From Allorhizobium pseudoryzae (GTDB lineage Bacteria > Pseudomonadota > Alphaproteobacteria > Rhizobiales > Rhizobiaceae), in NCBI RefSeq assembly GCF_011046245.1, contig NZ_CP049241.1:806001-870000 (forward strand): a stretch of 64,000 nt of DNA. Direction: 5' to 3'. The translations under genes and the position numbers were made by a program. Below the pieces are notes generated by a model that ran no database searches, was not told where the DNA came from, and was given only the letters and a program-made list of their open reading frames with translations. Shown one piece after another: positions 27,662 to 38,278 of this stretch (position 1 is its first letter; each line of letters begins with the position of its first letter).

Positions 27662-28521
27662 TCGGTTCCTTCGCTGCCCTGTTCGGGCGGTAACAGCCAG
27701 TAGCCGCGGTCGGTCGCGGCCAGCTCTGGCCCGGTAGAGACCAGCATGCCGCTGTCGATCAACTGGTCCAGAAGTCCCAGCCAGCCGATCGCCAGTCCCT
27801 GATCGGCAAGCGCGGCCTGAATGACCAGCGCATAGGTGTTGAAGCACAGCTCGCCCTGTCCCGGCGGCAGGTCATGGCTGGTGCCGAGCGCCTTCAGGTA
27901 GCTTCCCCAGTCGAACCAGGGGGCCGAGCCCATCGTGTCGAGATGCAGAAGCGTGGCGGCGGCGATCTCCGCCGGGCGCTGAAGCGGCCCGTGGCGCTCC
28001 AGGAAGCGCGGCGTGCAGACCGGCGCCACCCTCTCCGGAATGAGCAGTGTGCCCATGGCGGCAAATTCCTCCCGCGTGCCGAACACGACGGCCACCTCGC
28101 CTTCATCGACCGTCAGACCGACATCCCGATGCGTCGCGACGATCTGGATATCGGCACCGGGATGGCGGCTGCGGAAGGCGTGCACACGGGGCATCAGCCA
28201 GAGGGTGGAAAAGGCATAATCGGTTCGCAGGCGCAGGGCCGGACGATGGGGCCGCTGCCGGAGGCCCTTCACCAGCGTGTCCACGTCATCGACGCTTTTC
28301 GACAGGATGTCGAACAGCCGGCGGCCATCCGCCGTCAGCGCCACACCACGATGCTGCCGCTCGAACAGCGGGATGTGCAACTGTTCCTCGATCCGCCGGA
28401 TCTGATAACTCACCGCCGGCTGGCTGAGACCCAGTCTTTCCGCGGCCACCGTCAGGTTTCCGGTTCGCCCGACCTCGCAGAACATCCGGATCCAACCGAG
28501 ATCAAGCGGTCGGTTTGCCAT
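27619..28521 (-). CDS. LysR-family regulator of choline-sulfate genes
   Basis: The 300-residue GcvA-like LysR protein has an N-terminal HTH (GRTGNLTVAAERLGLSQPAV, SYQIRRIEEQLHIPLFERQ) and an effector domain from about residue 90. It is divergent from choX-betC with a 93-base gap, the arrangement of choline-sulfate utilisation regulators. Its effector is probably choline or choline sulfate by context. An imperfect inverted repeat TTCAA/TCGAA (28581-28598) in the gap could be its site, but this is weak. Its 3' end overlaps otsA by 43 bases. Confidence 0.88.
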   Translation of the reverse strand: MANRPLDLGWIRMFCEVGRTGNLTVAAERLGLSQPAVSYQIRRIEEQLHIPLFERQHRGVALTADGRRLFDILSKSVDDVDTLVKGLRQRPHRPALRLRTDYAFSTLWLMPRVHAFRSRHPGADIQIVATHRDVGLTVDEGEVAVVFGTREEFAAMGTLLIPERVAPVCTPRFLERHGPLQRPAEIAAATLLHLDTMGSAPWFDWGSYLKALGTSHDLPPGQGELCFNTYALVIQAALADQGLAIGWLGLLDQLIDSGMLVSTGPELAATDRGYWLLPPEQGSEGTDQLCAWLRSAFSAA

Positions 28522-28614
28522 AAAGCCTCCTTTTGGCTGCGATTGAAAAACAGCGCCTTCACAGGCCAGTTGAGCCCGAGTTCAATAAACTGCTCGAATA
28601 AATGGGGAACTGCA

Positions 28615-29565
28615 ATGAAAACCACTTCGCGCATTGTCCGGCTTCTCGCCGGGATCAGCCTTTCCTTTGCCGCAGCCGCCAGTGCCTTTGCCGCAGACGA
28701 TACATCCTGCAAGACCATCCGGCTCTCCGATCCCGGCTGGACGGATATCACCGCCACCAATGCCACGGCCTCCGTCATCCTCTCCGCGCTCGGTTATCAG
28801 CCCGATGTGAAGACGCTGTCGGTTCCGATCGGCTACCAGTCGATGAAGAACGGCGAAATCGACGTTTTCCTCGGCAACTGGATGCCGGCCCAGAAGGCCT
28901 TCATCGACGATCTGACCAGCGCCAAGGCCATCGAAATCCTGACGAAGAACCTCGAAGGCGCCAAGTTCACGCTCGCCGTGCCGACCTATGTGGCGGACAA
29001 GGGCGTGAAGGACTTTGCCGATCTCGCCAAACAGGCGGACGGGTTCGGCAAGAAGATTTATGGCATCGAACCCGGCGCGCCGGCCAATGCCAATATCCAG
29101 AAGATGATCGACGCCAATGATTTTGGCCTCAAGGGCTGGGACCTGGTGGAATCCGGCGAGCAGGCCATGCTGGCGCAGGTGGAGCGCGCCGGACGCGACA
29201 AGAGCGACATCGTCTTCCTCGCCTGGGCGCCGCACCCGATGAACACCAAGTTCAAGCTCACCTACCTGTCCGGCGGCGATGCCTATTTCGGCGCGAACTA
29301 CGGTGGCGCAGAGGTCTATACGCTGGCGCGCACCGGCTGGCCGGCCAAATGCCCCAATGCCGCGGCGCTGTTCAAGGCCATGCATTTCGAGATCGGCATG
29401 GAAAACGAGTTGATGGGCGCGATCCTAGGCGGAGAAGACCCGAAGGCCGCAGCCACCGCCTGGCTGAAGGCAAACCCGAAGGCGGTGGACCCCTGGCTCG
29501 CGGGCGTTACCACGCTCGACGGCAAGCCCGCCCTGCCGGCGGTCAAGACAGCGCTCGGCCTCTGA
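28615..29565 (+). CDS. choX: Choline/betaine ABC transporter substrate-binding protein (ChoX-like)
   Basis: This 316-residue periplasmic protein of the OpuAC/ProX type has a signal peptide ending ASAFA before ADDTSCKTI. Features are SDPGWTDITATNATASVIL, GEIDVFLGNWMPAQKAF, GIEPGAPANANIQKMI and the late DIVFLAWAPHPMN, carrying the aromatic residues expected in a quaternary-amine cage. The adjacent choline sulfatase makes choline the likely ligand. No permease or ATPase subunit is nearby, unlike the choXWV operon of Sinorhizobium. Confidence 0.88.
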   Translation: MKTTSRIVRLLAGISLSFAAAASAFAADDTSCKTIRLSDPGWTDITATNATASVILSALGYQPDVKTLSVPIGYQSMKNGEIDVFLGNWMPAQKAFIDDLTSAKAIEILTKNLEGAKFTLAVPTYVADKGVKDFADLAKQADGFGKKIYGIEPGAPANANIQKMIDANDFGLKGWDLVESGEQAMLAQVERAGRDKSDIVFLAWAPHPMNTKFKLTYLSGGDAYFGANYGGAEVYTLARTGWPAKCPNAAALFKAMHFEIGMENELMGAILGGEDPKAAATAWLKANPKAVDPWLAGVTTLDGKPALPAVKTALGL

Positions 29566-29572
29566 TCCCGCC

Positions 29573-31087
29573 ATGGCTCAGCCCAATATCCTGATCCTGA
29601 TGGTGGACCAGCTCAACGGTACGCTGTTTCCCGATGGCCCCGCCGAGTTCCTGCAGGCACCCCACCTGAAAGGGTTGGCGAAGCGCTCCGTGCGCTTCGC
29701 CAATACTTACACCGCAAGCCCGCTCTGCGCCCCTGCCCGCGCAAGCTTCATGTCCGGCCAGCTGCCGAGCCGCACCCGCGTCTACGACAACGCCGCCGAA
29801 TTCGCCTCCGACATCCCGACCTATGCGCATCACCTGCGCGCGGCCGGTTATTCCACCGCCCTCTCCGGCAAGATGCATTTCGTCGGGCCGGATCAGTTGC
29901 ACGGTTTCGAAGAACGGCTGACCACCGATATCTATCCCGCCGATTTCGGCTGGACGCCCGACTATACCAAGCCCGGCGAACGGATCGACTGGTGGTATCA
30001 CAATCTCGGTTCCGTCACCGGCGCCGGCGTCGCCGAGATCACCAACCAGATGGAATATGACGACGAGGTGGCCCATCACGCCACCGCCAAGCTTTATGAT
30101 CTGTCACGGCGCAAGGACGAACGCCCTTGGTGCCTCACCGTCAGCTTCACCCATCCGCACGACCCCTACGTGGCGCGCCGCAGATACTGGGACCTCTACG
30201 AGGACTGTCCGGAGCTCGACCCGCCCGGCCCGATCCCTGCGTTCGCGGACCTCGACCCGCATTCCAAGCGCCTACTGGAAGCCTGCGATGTTCGTGCCTT
30301 CGACATCACGCCGGAGCAGGTGCGGCGCGCACGGCGCGGCTATTTCGCCAATATCTCCTATGTCGATGACAAGATCGGTGAGATCCTCGACGTGCTGGAG
30401 CGCACGCGCATGGCGGGCGATACCATCATCCTCTTCGTCTCCGACCATGGCGACATGCTGGGCGAGAAGGGTCTGTGGTTCAAGATGTGCTTCTTCGAGG
30501 GCTCGGCCCGCGTGCCGCTGATGATCGCAGCCCCCGGCTGGACGCCCGCGCTCGTGACGCAGCCGGTTTCGACCCTCGATGTGACGCCGACCCTCGCAAG
30601 CCTTGCCGGGCTGGATCTCTCCCGCATCCGCCGCTGGACGGATGGCGAGGATCTGACCCCCCTGGCAACAGGCACCGGCAGCCGTTCGCCCGTGCCGATG
30701 GAATATGCCGCCGAGGGCTCCATCGCGCCCCTCATCGGTCTGCGCGACGGCCGCTACAAGCTGACGCTCTGCGAGGCCGATCCGCCGCTGCTGTTTGACC
30801 TGGAAAACGATCCGCACGAGCGCGACAACCTGGCGGACAGATCCGAACATGCCGAGACGCTGCAGCGTCTGACCGACGTCATGCGGGCGCGCTGGGATCT
30901 GAAGCGTTTCGATGAGGCGGTGCGCGAAAGCCAGGCGCGGCGCTGGGTCGTCTATCCGGCGCTTCGCAACGGCGCCTATTTCCCCTGGGATTACCAGCCG
31001 CTGCAAAAGGCCTCCGAGCGCTATATGCGCAATCACATGGATCTCAACGTGCTGGAAGAGAACCAGCGGTTTCCGCGCGGGGAGTGA
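29573..31087 (+). CDS. betC: Choline-sulfatase
   Basis: The 504-residue sulfatase releases choline and sulfate from choline-O-sulfate. The sulfatase signature CAPAR at residues 52-56 marks Cys52, to be converted to formylglycine. The metal-binding start PNILILMVDQLNG, the GKMHFVGPDQLHGFEERL segment and VSDHGDMLGEKGLWFKM are typical of BetC. No signal peptide is seen, consistent with a cytoplasmic enzyme. It follows choX by 7 bases. betA and betB, which turn choline into betaine, are not in the window. Confidence 0.95.
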   Translation: MAQPNILILMVDQLNGTLFPDGPAEFLQAPHLKGLAKRSVRFANTYTASPLCAPARASFMSGQLPSRTRVYDNAAEFASDIPTYAHHLRAAGYSTALSGKMHFVGPDQLHGFEERLTTDIYPADFGWTPDYTKPGERIDWWYHNLGSVTGAGVAEITNQMEYDDEVAHHATAKLYDLSRRKDERPWCLTVSFTHPHDPYVARRRYWDLYEDCPELDPPGPIPAFADLDPHSKRLLEACDVRAFDITPEQVRRARRGYFANISYVDDKIGEILDVLERTRMAGDTIILFVSDHGDMLGEKGLWFKMCFFEGSARVPLMIAAPGWTPALVTQPVSTLDVTPTLASLAGLDLSRIRRWTDGEDLTPLATGTGSRSPVPMEYAAEGSIAPLIGLRDGRYKLTLCEADPPLLFDLENDPHERDNLADRSEHAETLQRLTDVMRARWDLKRFDEAVRESQARRWVVYPALRNGAYFPWDYQPLQKASERYMRNHMDLNVLEENQRFPRGE

Positions 31088-31163
31088 CGTTGAACATCGA
31101 CCAGTCTACCGCGGAAAAGTCGCCAGCATATGAGGCAGACGTTGGGGCTCGCCTCACCCTCTT

Positions 31164-31273
31164 CGTCATCCTCGGGCTTGACCCGAGGATCCATGAAGCA
31201 ATCCGATTCTACACGACTTTTTGCACCGAGTTAGCTGTCGGCATGGATCCTCGGGTCAAGCCCGAGGATGACG
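31164..31273. repeat. REP-like element: perfect 32-bp inverted repeat
   Basis: The 32 bases at 31164-31195 recur as a perfect reverse complement at 31242-31273, separated by 46 bases. Each arm is itself a hairpin, ATCCTCGGG-cttga-CCCGAGGAT, so the unit is two REP-type palindromes in inverted orientation (BIME-like). It sits between the convergent betC and prfC genes and could act as a two-way transcription stop or mRNA end protection. The remaining bases of this 263-base gap show nothing else. Confidence 0.8.
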
Positions 31274-31350
31274 ATAAAATAAGTGGCCGCGGTGGATGCA
31301 GACACTGACCCGGACAACGAGGACCCGGACAACGAGATTTGGGAAGGCCG

Positions 31351-32934
31351 TCACGCCGCCTTGGCGACGTGATATTCCTTGATCGCGACCATCTTGATCG
31401 CCGGATAGCGTTCCGCCTCGTAGCGCAGCGAGAACGCGTCCTGCGCCAGAAACACCGGATCGCCATCGAGGTCGCGGGCGATGTCGCCGCGCTTGACCGT
31501 CAGGAACTTCTCCATCTCCGCCTTGTCCTCCGACGAGATCCAGCGGCAGACGGAGAAGCGCGACATTTCGAAGGAGACCGGCAGGCTGTATTCCGCCGAG
31601 AGCCGCTCCTTCAGAACGTCGAGCTGGAGGGCGCCGACGACGCCGACGATGGCGGGGGAACCGTCTTCCGGCGAAAACAGCTGCACGACGCCTTCTTCCG
31701 CCATCTGCTGCAGGGCTTCCTTCAGCTTCTTCGCCTTCATGGCATCCTCCAGCCGCACGCGGCGCAGGATTTCCGGCGAGAAGTTCGGCACGCCCTGGAA
31801 GACCAGGTTTTCGCCCTCGGTCAGCGTATCGCCGATGCGCAGCGTGCCGTGGTTCGGAATGCCCACCACATCACCGGCATAGGCAGTATCCGCCAGCTGG
31901 CGCTGCGAGGCGAAGAAGAATTGCGGCGCGGTCAACCCCATCTGCTTGCCGGTGCGGGCAAGCCTTGCCTTCATGCCGCGCTCCAGCTTGCCGGAGCAGA
32001 TGCGGGCAAAGGCGATGCGGTCGCGATGGTTCGGGTCCATGTTCGCCTGGATCTTGAAGACGAAGGCCGTCATCTTGTCTTCGGCGGCATGCACGGTGCG
32101 GATATCCGCCACCTGATCGCGCGGCGGCGGCGCAAAATCACCCAACGCGTTGATGAGATCACGCACGCCAAAATTCCGGAGCGCCGAGCCGAAGAAGACC
32201 GGTGTCAGATGGCCTTCGAGAAACGCCTGCTTATCGAAGGGGCGGCAGGCTTCGATCGCCAGTTCCAGCTCGTCGATGAACGCCTGGCGTTCGTTTTCCG
32301 GCAGATGATCGGCAACACTTTGCGCGCCGTTGACCTTGGTCGGTTCGGTCTGCGTGTCATTGCCGCGGTAGGTGCTGTCGACCAGATTGTAGGAGCCGCA
32401 GAAATTCTTCGAGCGGCCGACCGGCCAAGTGATCGGCGCGGTATCGAGCGCCAGCTTCTCCTCCACCTCGTCGAGGATCTCGAAGGTATCGCGGGCTTCG
32501 CGGTCCATCTTGTTGACGAAGGTGATGATCGGGATATCACGCATGCGGCAGACTTCGAAGAGTTTGAGCGTGCGCGGCTCGATGCCCTTGGCGCCGTCGA
32601 TGACCATGACGGCGGCATCCACCGCCGTCAGCGTGCGGTAGGTATCGTCGGCAAAGTCTTCGTGGCCGGGCGTATCGAGGATGTTGAAGATATTGCCTTC
32701 GTATTCGAAGGTCATCACCGAGGTGACGACAGAAATGCCGCGCTCGCGCTCGATCTTCATCCAGTCGGACCGCGTCTGGATGCGATCCTTCTTCGCCTTG
32801 ACTTCACCGGCCAGCTGAATGGCGCCGCCGAACAGCAGCAGCTTTTCGGTGAGCGTGGTCTTACCGGCGTCCGGGTGCGCGATGATCGCGAAGGTGCGGC
32901 GGCGGGAAACCGCCTCGGCAATGCTTTCTGCCAT
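31351..32934 (-). CDS. prfC: Peptide chain release factor 3
   Basis: The 527-residue translational GTPase removes RF1/RF2 from terminated ribosomes. G1 is AIIAHPDAGKTTLTEKLL, the RF3-specific RTRSDWMKIERERGISV-like region follows, G3 is LDTPGHEDFADDTYR, and G4 is FVNKMD. The C-terminal RF3 domain has VGALQLDVLKERLSAEY. ATG 32934 lies 10 bases after AAAGGA and is preferred to TTG 32943, which is too close. It is divergent from dut. Confidence 0.97.
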   Translation of the reverse strand: MAESIAEAVSRRRTFAIIAHPDAGKTTLTEKLLLFGGAIQLAGEVKAKKDRIQTRSDWMKIERERGISVVTSVMTFEYEGNIFNILDTPGHEDFADDTYRTLTAVDAAVMVIDGAKGIEPRTLKLFEVCRMRDIPIITFVNKMDREARDTFEILDEVEEKLALDTAPITWPVGRSKNFCGSYNLVDSTYRGNDTQTEPTKVNGAQSVADHLPENERQAFIDELELAIEACRPFDKQAFLEGHLTPVFFGSALRNFGVRDLINALGDFAPPPRDQVADIRTVHAAEDKMTAFVFKIQANMDPNHRDRIAFARICSGKLERGMKARLARTGKQMGLTAPQFFFASQRQLADTAYAGDVVGIPNHGTLRIGDTLTEGENLVFQGVPNFSPEILRRVRLEDAMKAKKLKEALQQMAEEGVVQLFSPEDGSPAIVGVVGALQLDVLKERLSAEYSLPVSFEMSRFSVCRWISSEDKAEMEKFLTVKRGDIARDLDGDPVFLAQDAFSLRYEAERYPAIKMVAIKEYHVAKAA

Positions 32935-33021
32935 GATGTGCAAATCCTTTGAGTTGCCGCGTATCTAGCGATTTCGGGCCGCATATGCAATTGACCGGGG
33001 ACAACTGAAGGAGACCGCTTC

Positions 33022-33480
33022 ATGCGCGACGTCATCGGCCCCGCCCTCAAACTCATCCGCCTGCCGCATGGCGAAGGGCTCGACCTGCCCTCCTACGAGA
33101 CGGGCGGCGCCGCCGGCATGGATATCCGCGCCGCCGTGGACGCCCCGATGACGCTGTCGCCGGGGCAAAGGGCGCTGGTGCCGACAGGCTTCATCTTCGA
33201 GATCCCGCAAGGCTTCGAGGTGCAGGTCCGCCCGCGCTCTGGCCTCGCCTTCAAGAACGGCGTGACCTGCCTCAACACGCCCGGCACCATCGACAGCGAC
33301 TACCGGGGCGAGGTGAAGGTGCTGCTCGTCAATCTCGGCGACCAGGACTTCGTCATCGAGCGCGGCATGCGCGTGGCGCAGTTGGTCGTTTCCCCCGTGG
33401 TGCAGGCACGCGTTGAGGAAGCCGGCGGCTTCAGCGAGACCGTGCGTGGCGCGGGCGGGTTTGGCTCCACCGGCGTCTGA
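33022..33480 (+). CDS. dut: Deoxyuridine 5'-triphosphate nucleotidohydrolase
   Basis: The 152-residue trimeric dUTPase hydrolyses dUTP to dUMP, keeping uracil out of DNA and feeding dTMP synthesis. All five motifs are visible: [49 protein letters not shown] and the C-terminal P-loop-like [19 protein letters not shown] precedes the ATG. Length is standard. Confidence 0.98.
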   Translation: MRDVIGPALKLIRLPHGEGLDLPSYETGGAAGMDIRAAVDAPMTLSPGQRALVPTGFIFEIPQGFEVQVRPRSGLAFKNGVTCLNTPGTIDSDYRGEVKVLLVNLGDQDFVIERGMRVAQLVVSPVVQARVEEAGGFSETVRGAGGFGSTGV

Positions 33481-33536
33481 TCACCGTTGCGTCTTGCCCA
33501 TGACGGGATTACCAATGCCGTCGGAGGACGAACACC

Positions 33537-34151
33537 ATGACCCTGACATCGCTGATCACCTATGCCGGCGCGCTCTTCATTGCGGCCGCCATTCCCGGAC
33601 CCGGAATGACGGCGATTGTCGCCCGCGCGCTCGGTTCCGGCTTCCGGCCGACCTTCTTCATGGGGCTCGGCCTGATCCTGGGCGATCTGGTCTACCTCAC
33701 TGCGGTGATCCTGGGTCTCGCCATTCTGGCCCAGAACTTCACGACCCCCTTCCTGATCATCAAATATCTGGGTGCCGCCTATCTCTGCTATATCGCCTGG
33801 AAGCTCTGGACGGCCGGCCTTCTGCGACAGGATATCGAGGCCACGCGCGGTGGCGCGACCGGCGGCATGGCGTTTCTTTCCGGCCTCTTGGTGACGCTCG
33901 GCAACCCGAAGACGATGCTCTTCTACGTGGCGCTGGTGCCGACCCTCATTCCGCTCAGGGAGGTTGGTCTCTCCGATTATGCCGTGCTGGTGGCAACCAC
34001 CTTCGTGGTGCTGATTGCGGTTCTCCTGCCCTATATCCTGCTGGCCTCGAAAGCGCGGGAACTGTTGAAAAAGCCGCGCACGCTGCAGGCGCTCAACCGA
34101 TCCGCCGCCGGCATTCTGGCCGGCACCGCCGCCTATATCGCCGCGCGCTGA
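33537..34151 (+). CDS. LysE/RhtB family amino-acid exporter
   Basis: The 204-residue protein with about six membrane helices opens with the family pattern AALFIAAAIPGPGMTAIVAR, then KYLGAAYLCYIAWKLW and FLSGLLVTLGNPKTMLFYVA. RhtB proteins export amino acids or derivatives such as homoserine lactone or threonine; the substrate is not predictable. GGAGGACGAACACC precedes the ATG. It sits 56 bases after dut. The 192 bases to cysK contain only the cysK promoter region. Confidence 0.9.
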   Translation: MTLTSLITYAGALFIAAAIPGPGMTAIVARALGSGFRPTFFMGLGLILGDLVYLTAVILGLAILAQNFTTPFLIIKYLGAAYLCYIAWKLWTAGLLRQDIEATRGGATGGMAFLSGLLVTLGNPKTMLFYVALVPTLIPLREVGLSDYAVLVATTFVVLIAVLLPYILLASKARELLKKPRTLQALNRSAAGILAGTAAYIAAR

Positions 34152-34343
34152 CACCGCGTGTTGCCGGATCCGTTCCGCTGACCTGTTTCGCCGTCTGCTC
34201 GGTTGTCCGTACCGCTGCCCGCGCCAAAGGGCGCGAAACGAACAAGATTTTTCCACACCGGCCTCTATTCCGGCACAAGCACCCTCGCCGGATGGCACCT
34301 TCGGCCCTAATCTCGGTGCAACACGACGTTTGGGAGAAACAGC

Positions 34344-35309
<966 letters not shown>

Positions 35310-35385
35310 GCGAATAGCGAATAGCGAATAGCGAATAGCGAATAGCGAATAGCGAATAGCGAATAGCGAATAGCGAATAGCGAAT
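35310..35385. repeat. Heptanucleotide tandem repeat (GCGAATA), about 10.9 copies
   Basis: Ten perfect copies of GCGAATA and a partial eleventh begin directly after the cysK stop. At 35469-35496 three reverse-complement units (TATTCGC) and one degenerate unit occur, so transcripts could fold the two blocks together. The location between the convergent cysK and comM genes suggests a terminator or a slippage-prone microsatellite. Identical units with no spacers exclude CRISPR. Confidence 0.9.
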
Positions 35386-35504
35386 GATTCCCGAGGCTGG
35401 CGTCGTCGACGCAAGTACCTTTGACGCCTTTTCAACAAGCAACCTGCTGCACGCAGGGCAGTTTCAACTATTCGCTATTCGCTACTCCCTATTCGCTCAA
35501 AACC

Positions 35505-37037
35505 TCACGCCGCCGCCGTCAAGCGTTCTCCGGCGATCCGGTAGGAAATCGCTTCCGCGAGGTGAATGCGCCCGACCTTGTCCTCGCCGTCGAGATCGGC
35601 GAGCGTGCGGGCGACTTTCAGGATACGGTGATAGCCGCGGGCGGAGAATTTCAGTTTCTCCGCCGCGTCGCGCAGCAGCTGCATGCCGGCGGCATCGGGG
35701 GCGGCGAAATCCTCGATGAGGGCCGTCGAGCAGCGGGCATTGGTGGAAATCTCCGGCAGGCCGGCGTCTGCAAACCGTCGCATCTGCCGCTCGCGCGCCT
35801 GCGCTACACGTGCCGCCACCGTGGCGCTGGTTTCGGCCGGACGCGGGCGGATGAGATCGGCGGCAGAGACCGCCGGCACGTCGATGCGAATATCGATGCG
35901 GTCCATCAGCGGCCCGGAAATCCGGCCCTGATATTCGCTCATGCAGCGCGGGCCGCGGGCGCAGGTGTGGCCCGGCTCGCCCGCCATGCCGCAGCGGCAG
36001 GGGTTCATGGCCGCCACCAGCTGAATGGTCGCCGGATAGGAGACGCGGTGATTGGCCCGCGCAATCACGCATTCTCCGGTTTCCAGCGGCTGGCGCAATG
36101 CATCCAGCACCTGTGGCGTAAATTCGGGAAACTCGTCAAGGAACAGCACGCCGTGATGGGCAAGCGAGGCCTCACCCGGCTTCGCCCGCAATCCACCGCC
36201 GACGAGGGCGGCCATGGTGGCCGAATGATGCGGCGTGCGGAACGGCCTTCGGTCGGAGAGCTTGCCGCCGGAGAGCTGTCCGGCGATCGAATGGATCATC
36301 GACACTTCCAGCAGTTCGGCGGCCGACAGCGGCGGCAGGATGGAGGGAAGGCGTGCGGCCAGCATGGATTTTCCCGATCCGGGCGGCCCCACCATCAGGA
36401 GATTGTGGCCGCCAGCGGCCGCCACTTCCAGCGCCCGCTTGGCGCTTTCCTGGCCCTTGATATCGGCAAGATCCGGCAGGTTGGCGGCGGGGGCCCGGAT
36501 CGCCGGCTGCGGGCGGGAGAGAACCTGCGTGCCACGGAAATGATTGGCAAGCGCGATCAGGCTGCGCGGCGCAAGGATATCGATGCCGGCACCCGCCCAG
36601 GCAGCTTCCGCCCCACTGTCAGCCGGGCAGATCAGGCCCTTCTCCAGCGCATTCGCACCGATCGCAGCGGGCAGCGCGCCGGCCACGGCTGCCAAGGTCC
36701 CGTCGAGATTTAGCTCGCCGATCACCACGTAATTCGACAGAGCATCACCCGGAATGGCGCCAAGCGCCGCCATCAGGCCGAGCGCGATCGGCAGATCGAA
36801 ATGCGAGCCTTCCTTGGGTAGGTCCGCGGGTGCCAAGTTGACAGTCACCCGTTTCGGCGGCAGCGCCAGGCCGGAGGCATGCAGGGCCGCCTGCACCCGT
36901 TCGCGGCTTTCCGCCACCGCCTTGTCCGGCAGGCCGACGATCTGCATGCCGAGCTTGCCTGGCCCGACCATGACCTGAACATCGACCGGAACACCTTCGA
37001 TGCCCTGAAATGCGACTGTGCTGACCCGTGCAACCAT
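35505..37037 (-). CDS. comM: YifB/ComM family Mg-chelatase-like AAA+ ATPase
   Basis: The 510-residue protein has an N-terminal Lon-protease-like domain (PVDVQVMVGPGKLGMQIVGL, NLAPADLPKEGSHFDLPIAL). A Mg-chelatase AAA+ domain follows, with Walker A GPPGSGKSMLAARLP, Walker B GVLFLDEFPEF, and a Cys-rich NPCRCGMAGEPGHTCARG. In Vibrio and others ComM is a hexameric helicase promoting branch migration in natural transformation; its role in rhizobia is less clear. It follows gshB on the same strand with a 218-base gap. Confidence 0.95.
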   Translation of the reverse strand: MVARVSTVAFQGIEGVPVDVQVMVGPGKLGMQIVGLPDKAVAESRERVQAALHASGLALPPKRVTVNLAPADLPKEGSHFDLPIALGLMAALGAIPGDALSNYVVIGELNLDGTLAAVAGALPAAIGANALEKGLICPADSGAEAAWAGAGIDILAPRSLIALANHFRGTQVLSRPQPAIRAPAANLPDLADIKGQESAKRALEVAAAGGHNLLMVGPPGSGKSMLAARLPSILPPLSAAELLEVSMIHSIAGQLSGGKLSDRRPFRTPHHSATMAALVGGGLRAKPGEASLAHHGVLFLDEFPEFTPQVLDALRQPLETGECVIARANHRVSYPATIQLVAAMNPCRCGMAGEPGHTCARGPRCMSEYQGRISGPLMDRIDIRIDVPAVSAADLIRPRPAETSATVAARVAQARERQMRRFADAGLPEISTNARCSTALIEDFAAPDAAGMQLLRDAAEKLKFSARGYHRILKVARTLADLDGEDKVGRIHLAEAISYRIAGERLTAAA

Positions 37038-37255
37038 GCGTCACCTGCCCCACGCGCTCAAGCGTCTGCCAAACTCTTCAACCCATGGGTTTGAAAAGCC
37101 ATTCAGCACACTCAACCACGAATACTGGCGGGAAACAAGAACATTATGCGAACAAATACACGAAAAACGCGACGATGCTTCGCCTTGGTTGTTCTTCTGG
37201 AACGAAAGGCGATCAGGTGTGAACGGGCGCTGCGTGCAACGCCCGGTCGACGAGG

Positions 37256-38203
37256 TCAACCACGCTTCTTCTCGATCGCGTCCCAGAGAAGAGCAGCAAC
37301 ATCGGCGCCGCCGAACTTTTTGACTTCGCGAATACCTGTCGGCGAGGTGACGTTGATCTCGGTCATGAAGTCGCCGATCACGTCGATGCCGACGAAGAGG
37401 AAGCCACGTTCGCGCAAGGCCGGGCTGATGCGGGCGCAGATTTCCTGTTCCCGTGCCGTCAGTTCGGTGGCTTCCGCCCGCCCGCCCACATGCATATTGG
37501 AGCGCGCATCATGCTCGGCCGGCACGCGGTTGATCGCGCCCACAGGCTCGCCGTCCACCAGCAGGATGCGCTTATCGCCCTTGCGCACGGCCCGCAGGTA
37601 ACCCTGCGCGATGAAGGGCTCGCGGTACATCTGGCCGAACATTTCGAGCAACGAGGAGAAGTTGCGGTCGTCGCGCGCCGAGTGGAAGACGCCGGCGCCG
37701 CCATTGCCGTAGAGCGGCTTCAGGATGATATCGCCCAGTTCATCGCGGAAGCGCGCAATCTCGCCGATGTCGCGGGTGATCAGCGTCGGCGGCATCAGGT
37801 CGGCAAATTCGGTGACGAAGATCTTTTCCGGCGAGTTGCGCACCCAGGCCGGGTCGTTCACCACCAGCGTTTGCGGCTGCAGACGCTCGAGCAGATGCGT
37901 CGAGGTGATGTAGGCCATATCAAAGGGCGGGTCCTGGCGCAGCATCACCACGTCCATGGAGGCCAAGTCCACCCGTTCGCGTTCGCCGAGCGTGAAGTGG
38001 CTGCCCTTCTCGTCGCGGACCGTCATCTCCTCGACAGCCGCGAAGATCCGGCCATCGCGCATGGTCAGCCGGTCGGGTGTATAATGATAAAGCGCATACC
38101 CGCGCGCCTGCGCTTCCAGCGCCATGGCGAAGGTGGAATCGCCGGCAATGTTGATGCCGGACACGTGGTCCATCTGGAACGCGACTTTGCGGATCTTGGC
38201 CAT
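37256..38203 (-). CDS. gshB: Glutathione synthetase
   Basis: The 315-residue ATP-grasp ligase joins gamma-glutamylcysteine and glycine. It starts [18 protein letters not shown] and has [40 protein letters not shown] and [14 protein letters not shown]. The C-terminal [19 protein letters not shown] supplies metal ligands. Open frame continues 57 bases upstream, but ATG 38203 with GGGCAGGG before it gives the family N-terminus. Glutathione is the main thiol in these bacteria. Confidence 0.97.
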   Translation of the reverse strand: MAKIRKVAFQMDHVSGINIAGDSTFAMALEAQARGYALYHYTPDRLTMRDGRIFAAVEEMTVRDEKGSHFTLGERERVDLASMDVVMLRQDPPFDMAYITSTHLLERLQPQTLVVNDPAWVRNSPEKIFVTEFADLMPPTLITRDIGEIARFRDELGDIILKPLYGNGGAGVFHSARDDRNFSSLLEMFGQMYREPFIAQGYLRAVRKGDKRILLVDGEPVGAINRVPAEHDARSNMHVGGRAEATELTAREQEICARISPALRERGFLFVGIDVIGDFMTEINVTSPTGIREVKKFGGADVAALLWDAIEKKRG

Positions 38204-38278
38204 ACCCTGCCCCTTGTCAGATTGCCCGCCAGATGTAGGACGGCGGGCCATCGATGGCAACGGCAGATTCCAACTCTC

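Noticed and set aside
31339..32952. 537-codon plus-strand open frame over prfC
   Set aside because: It mirrors prfC, whose GTPase motifs are intact; the plus-strand translation has no recognisable domain.
35310..35385. CRISPR array
   Set aside because: The 7-base units are directly tandem with no spacers and no cas genes are near.
37038..37255. Small gene between comM and gshB
   Set aside because: Short open frames exist on both strands, but none has a ribosome site, domain or GC-rich third positions; it is probably the comM upstream region.
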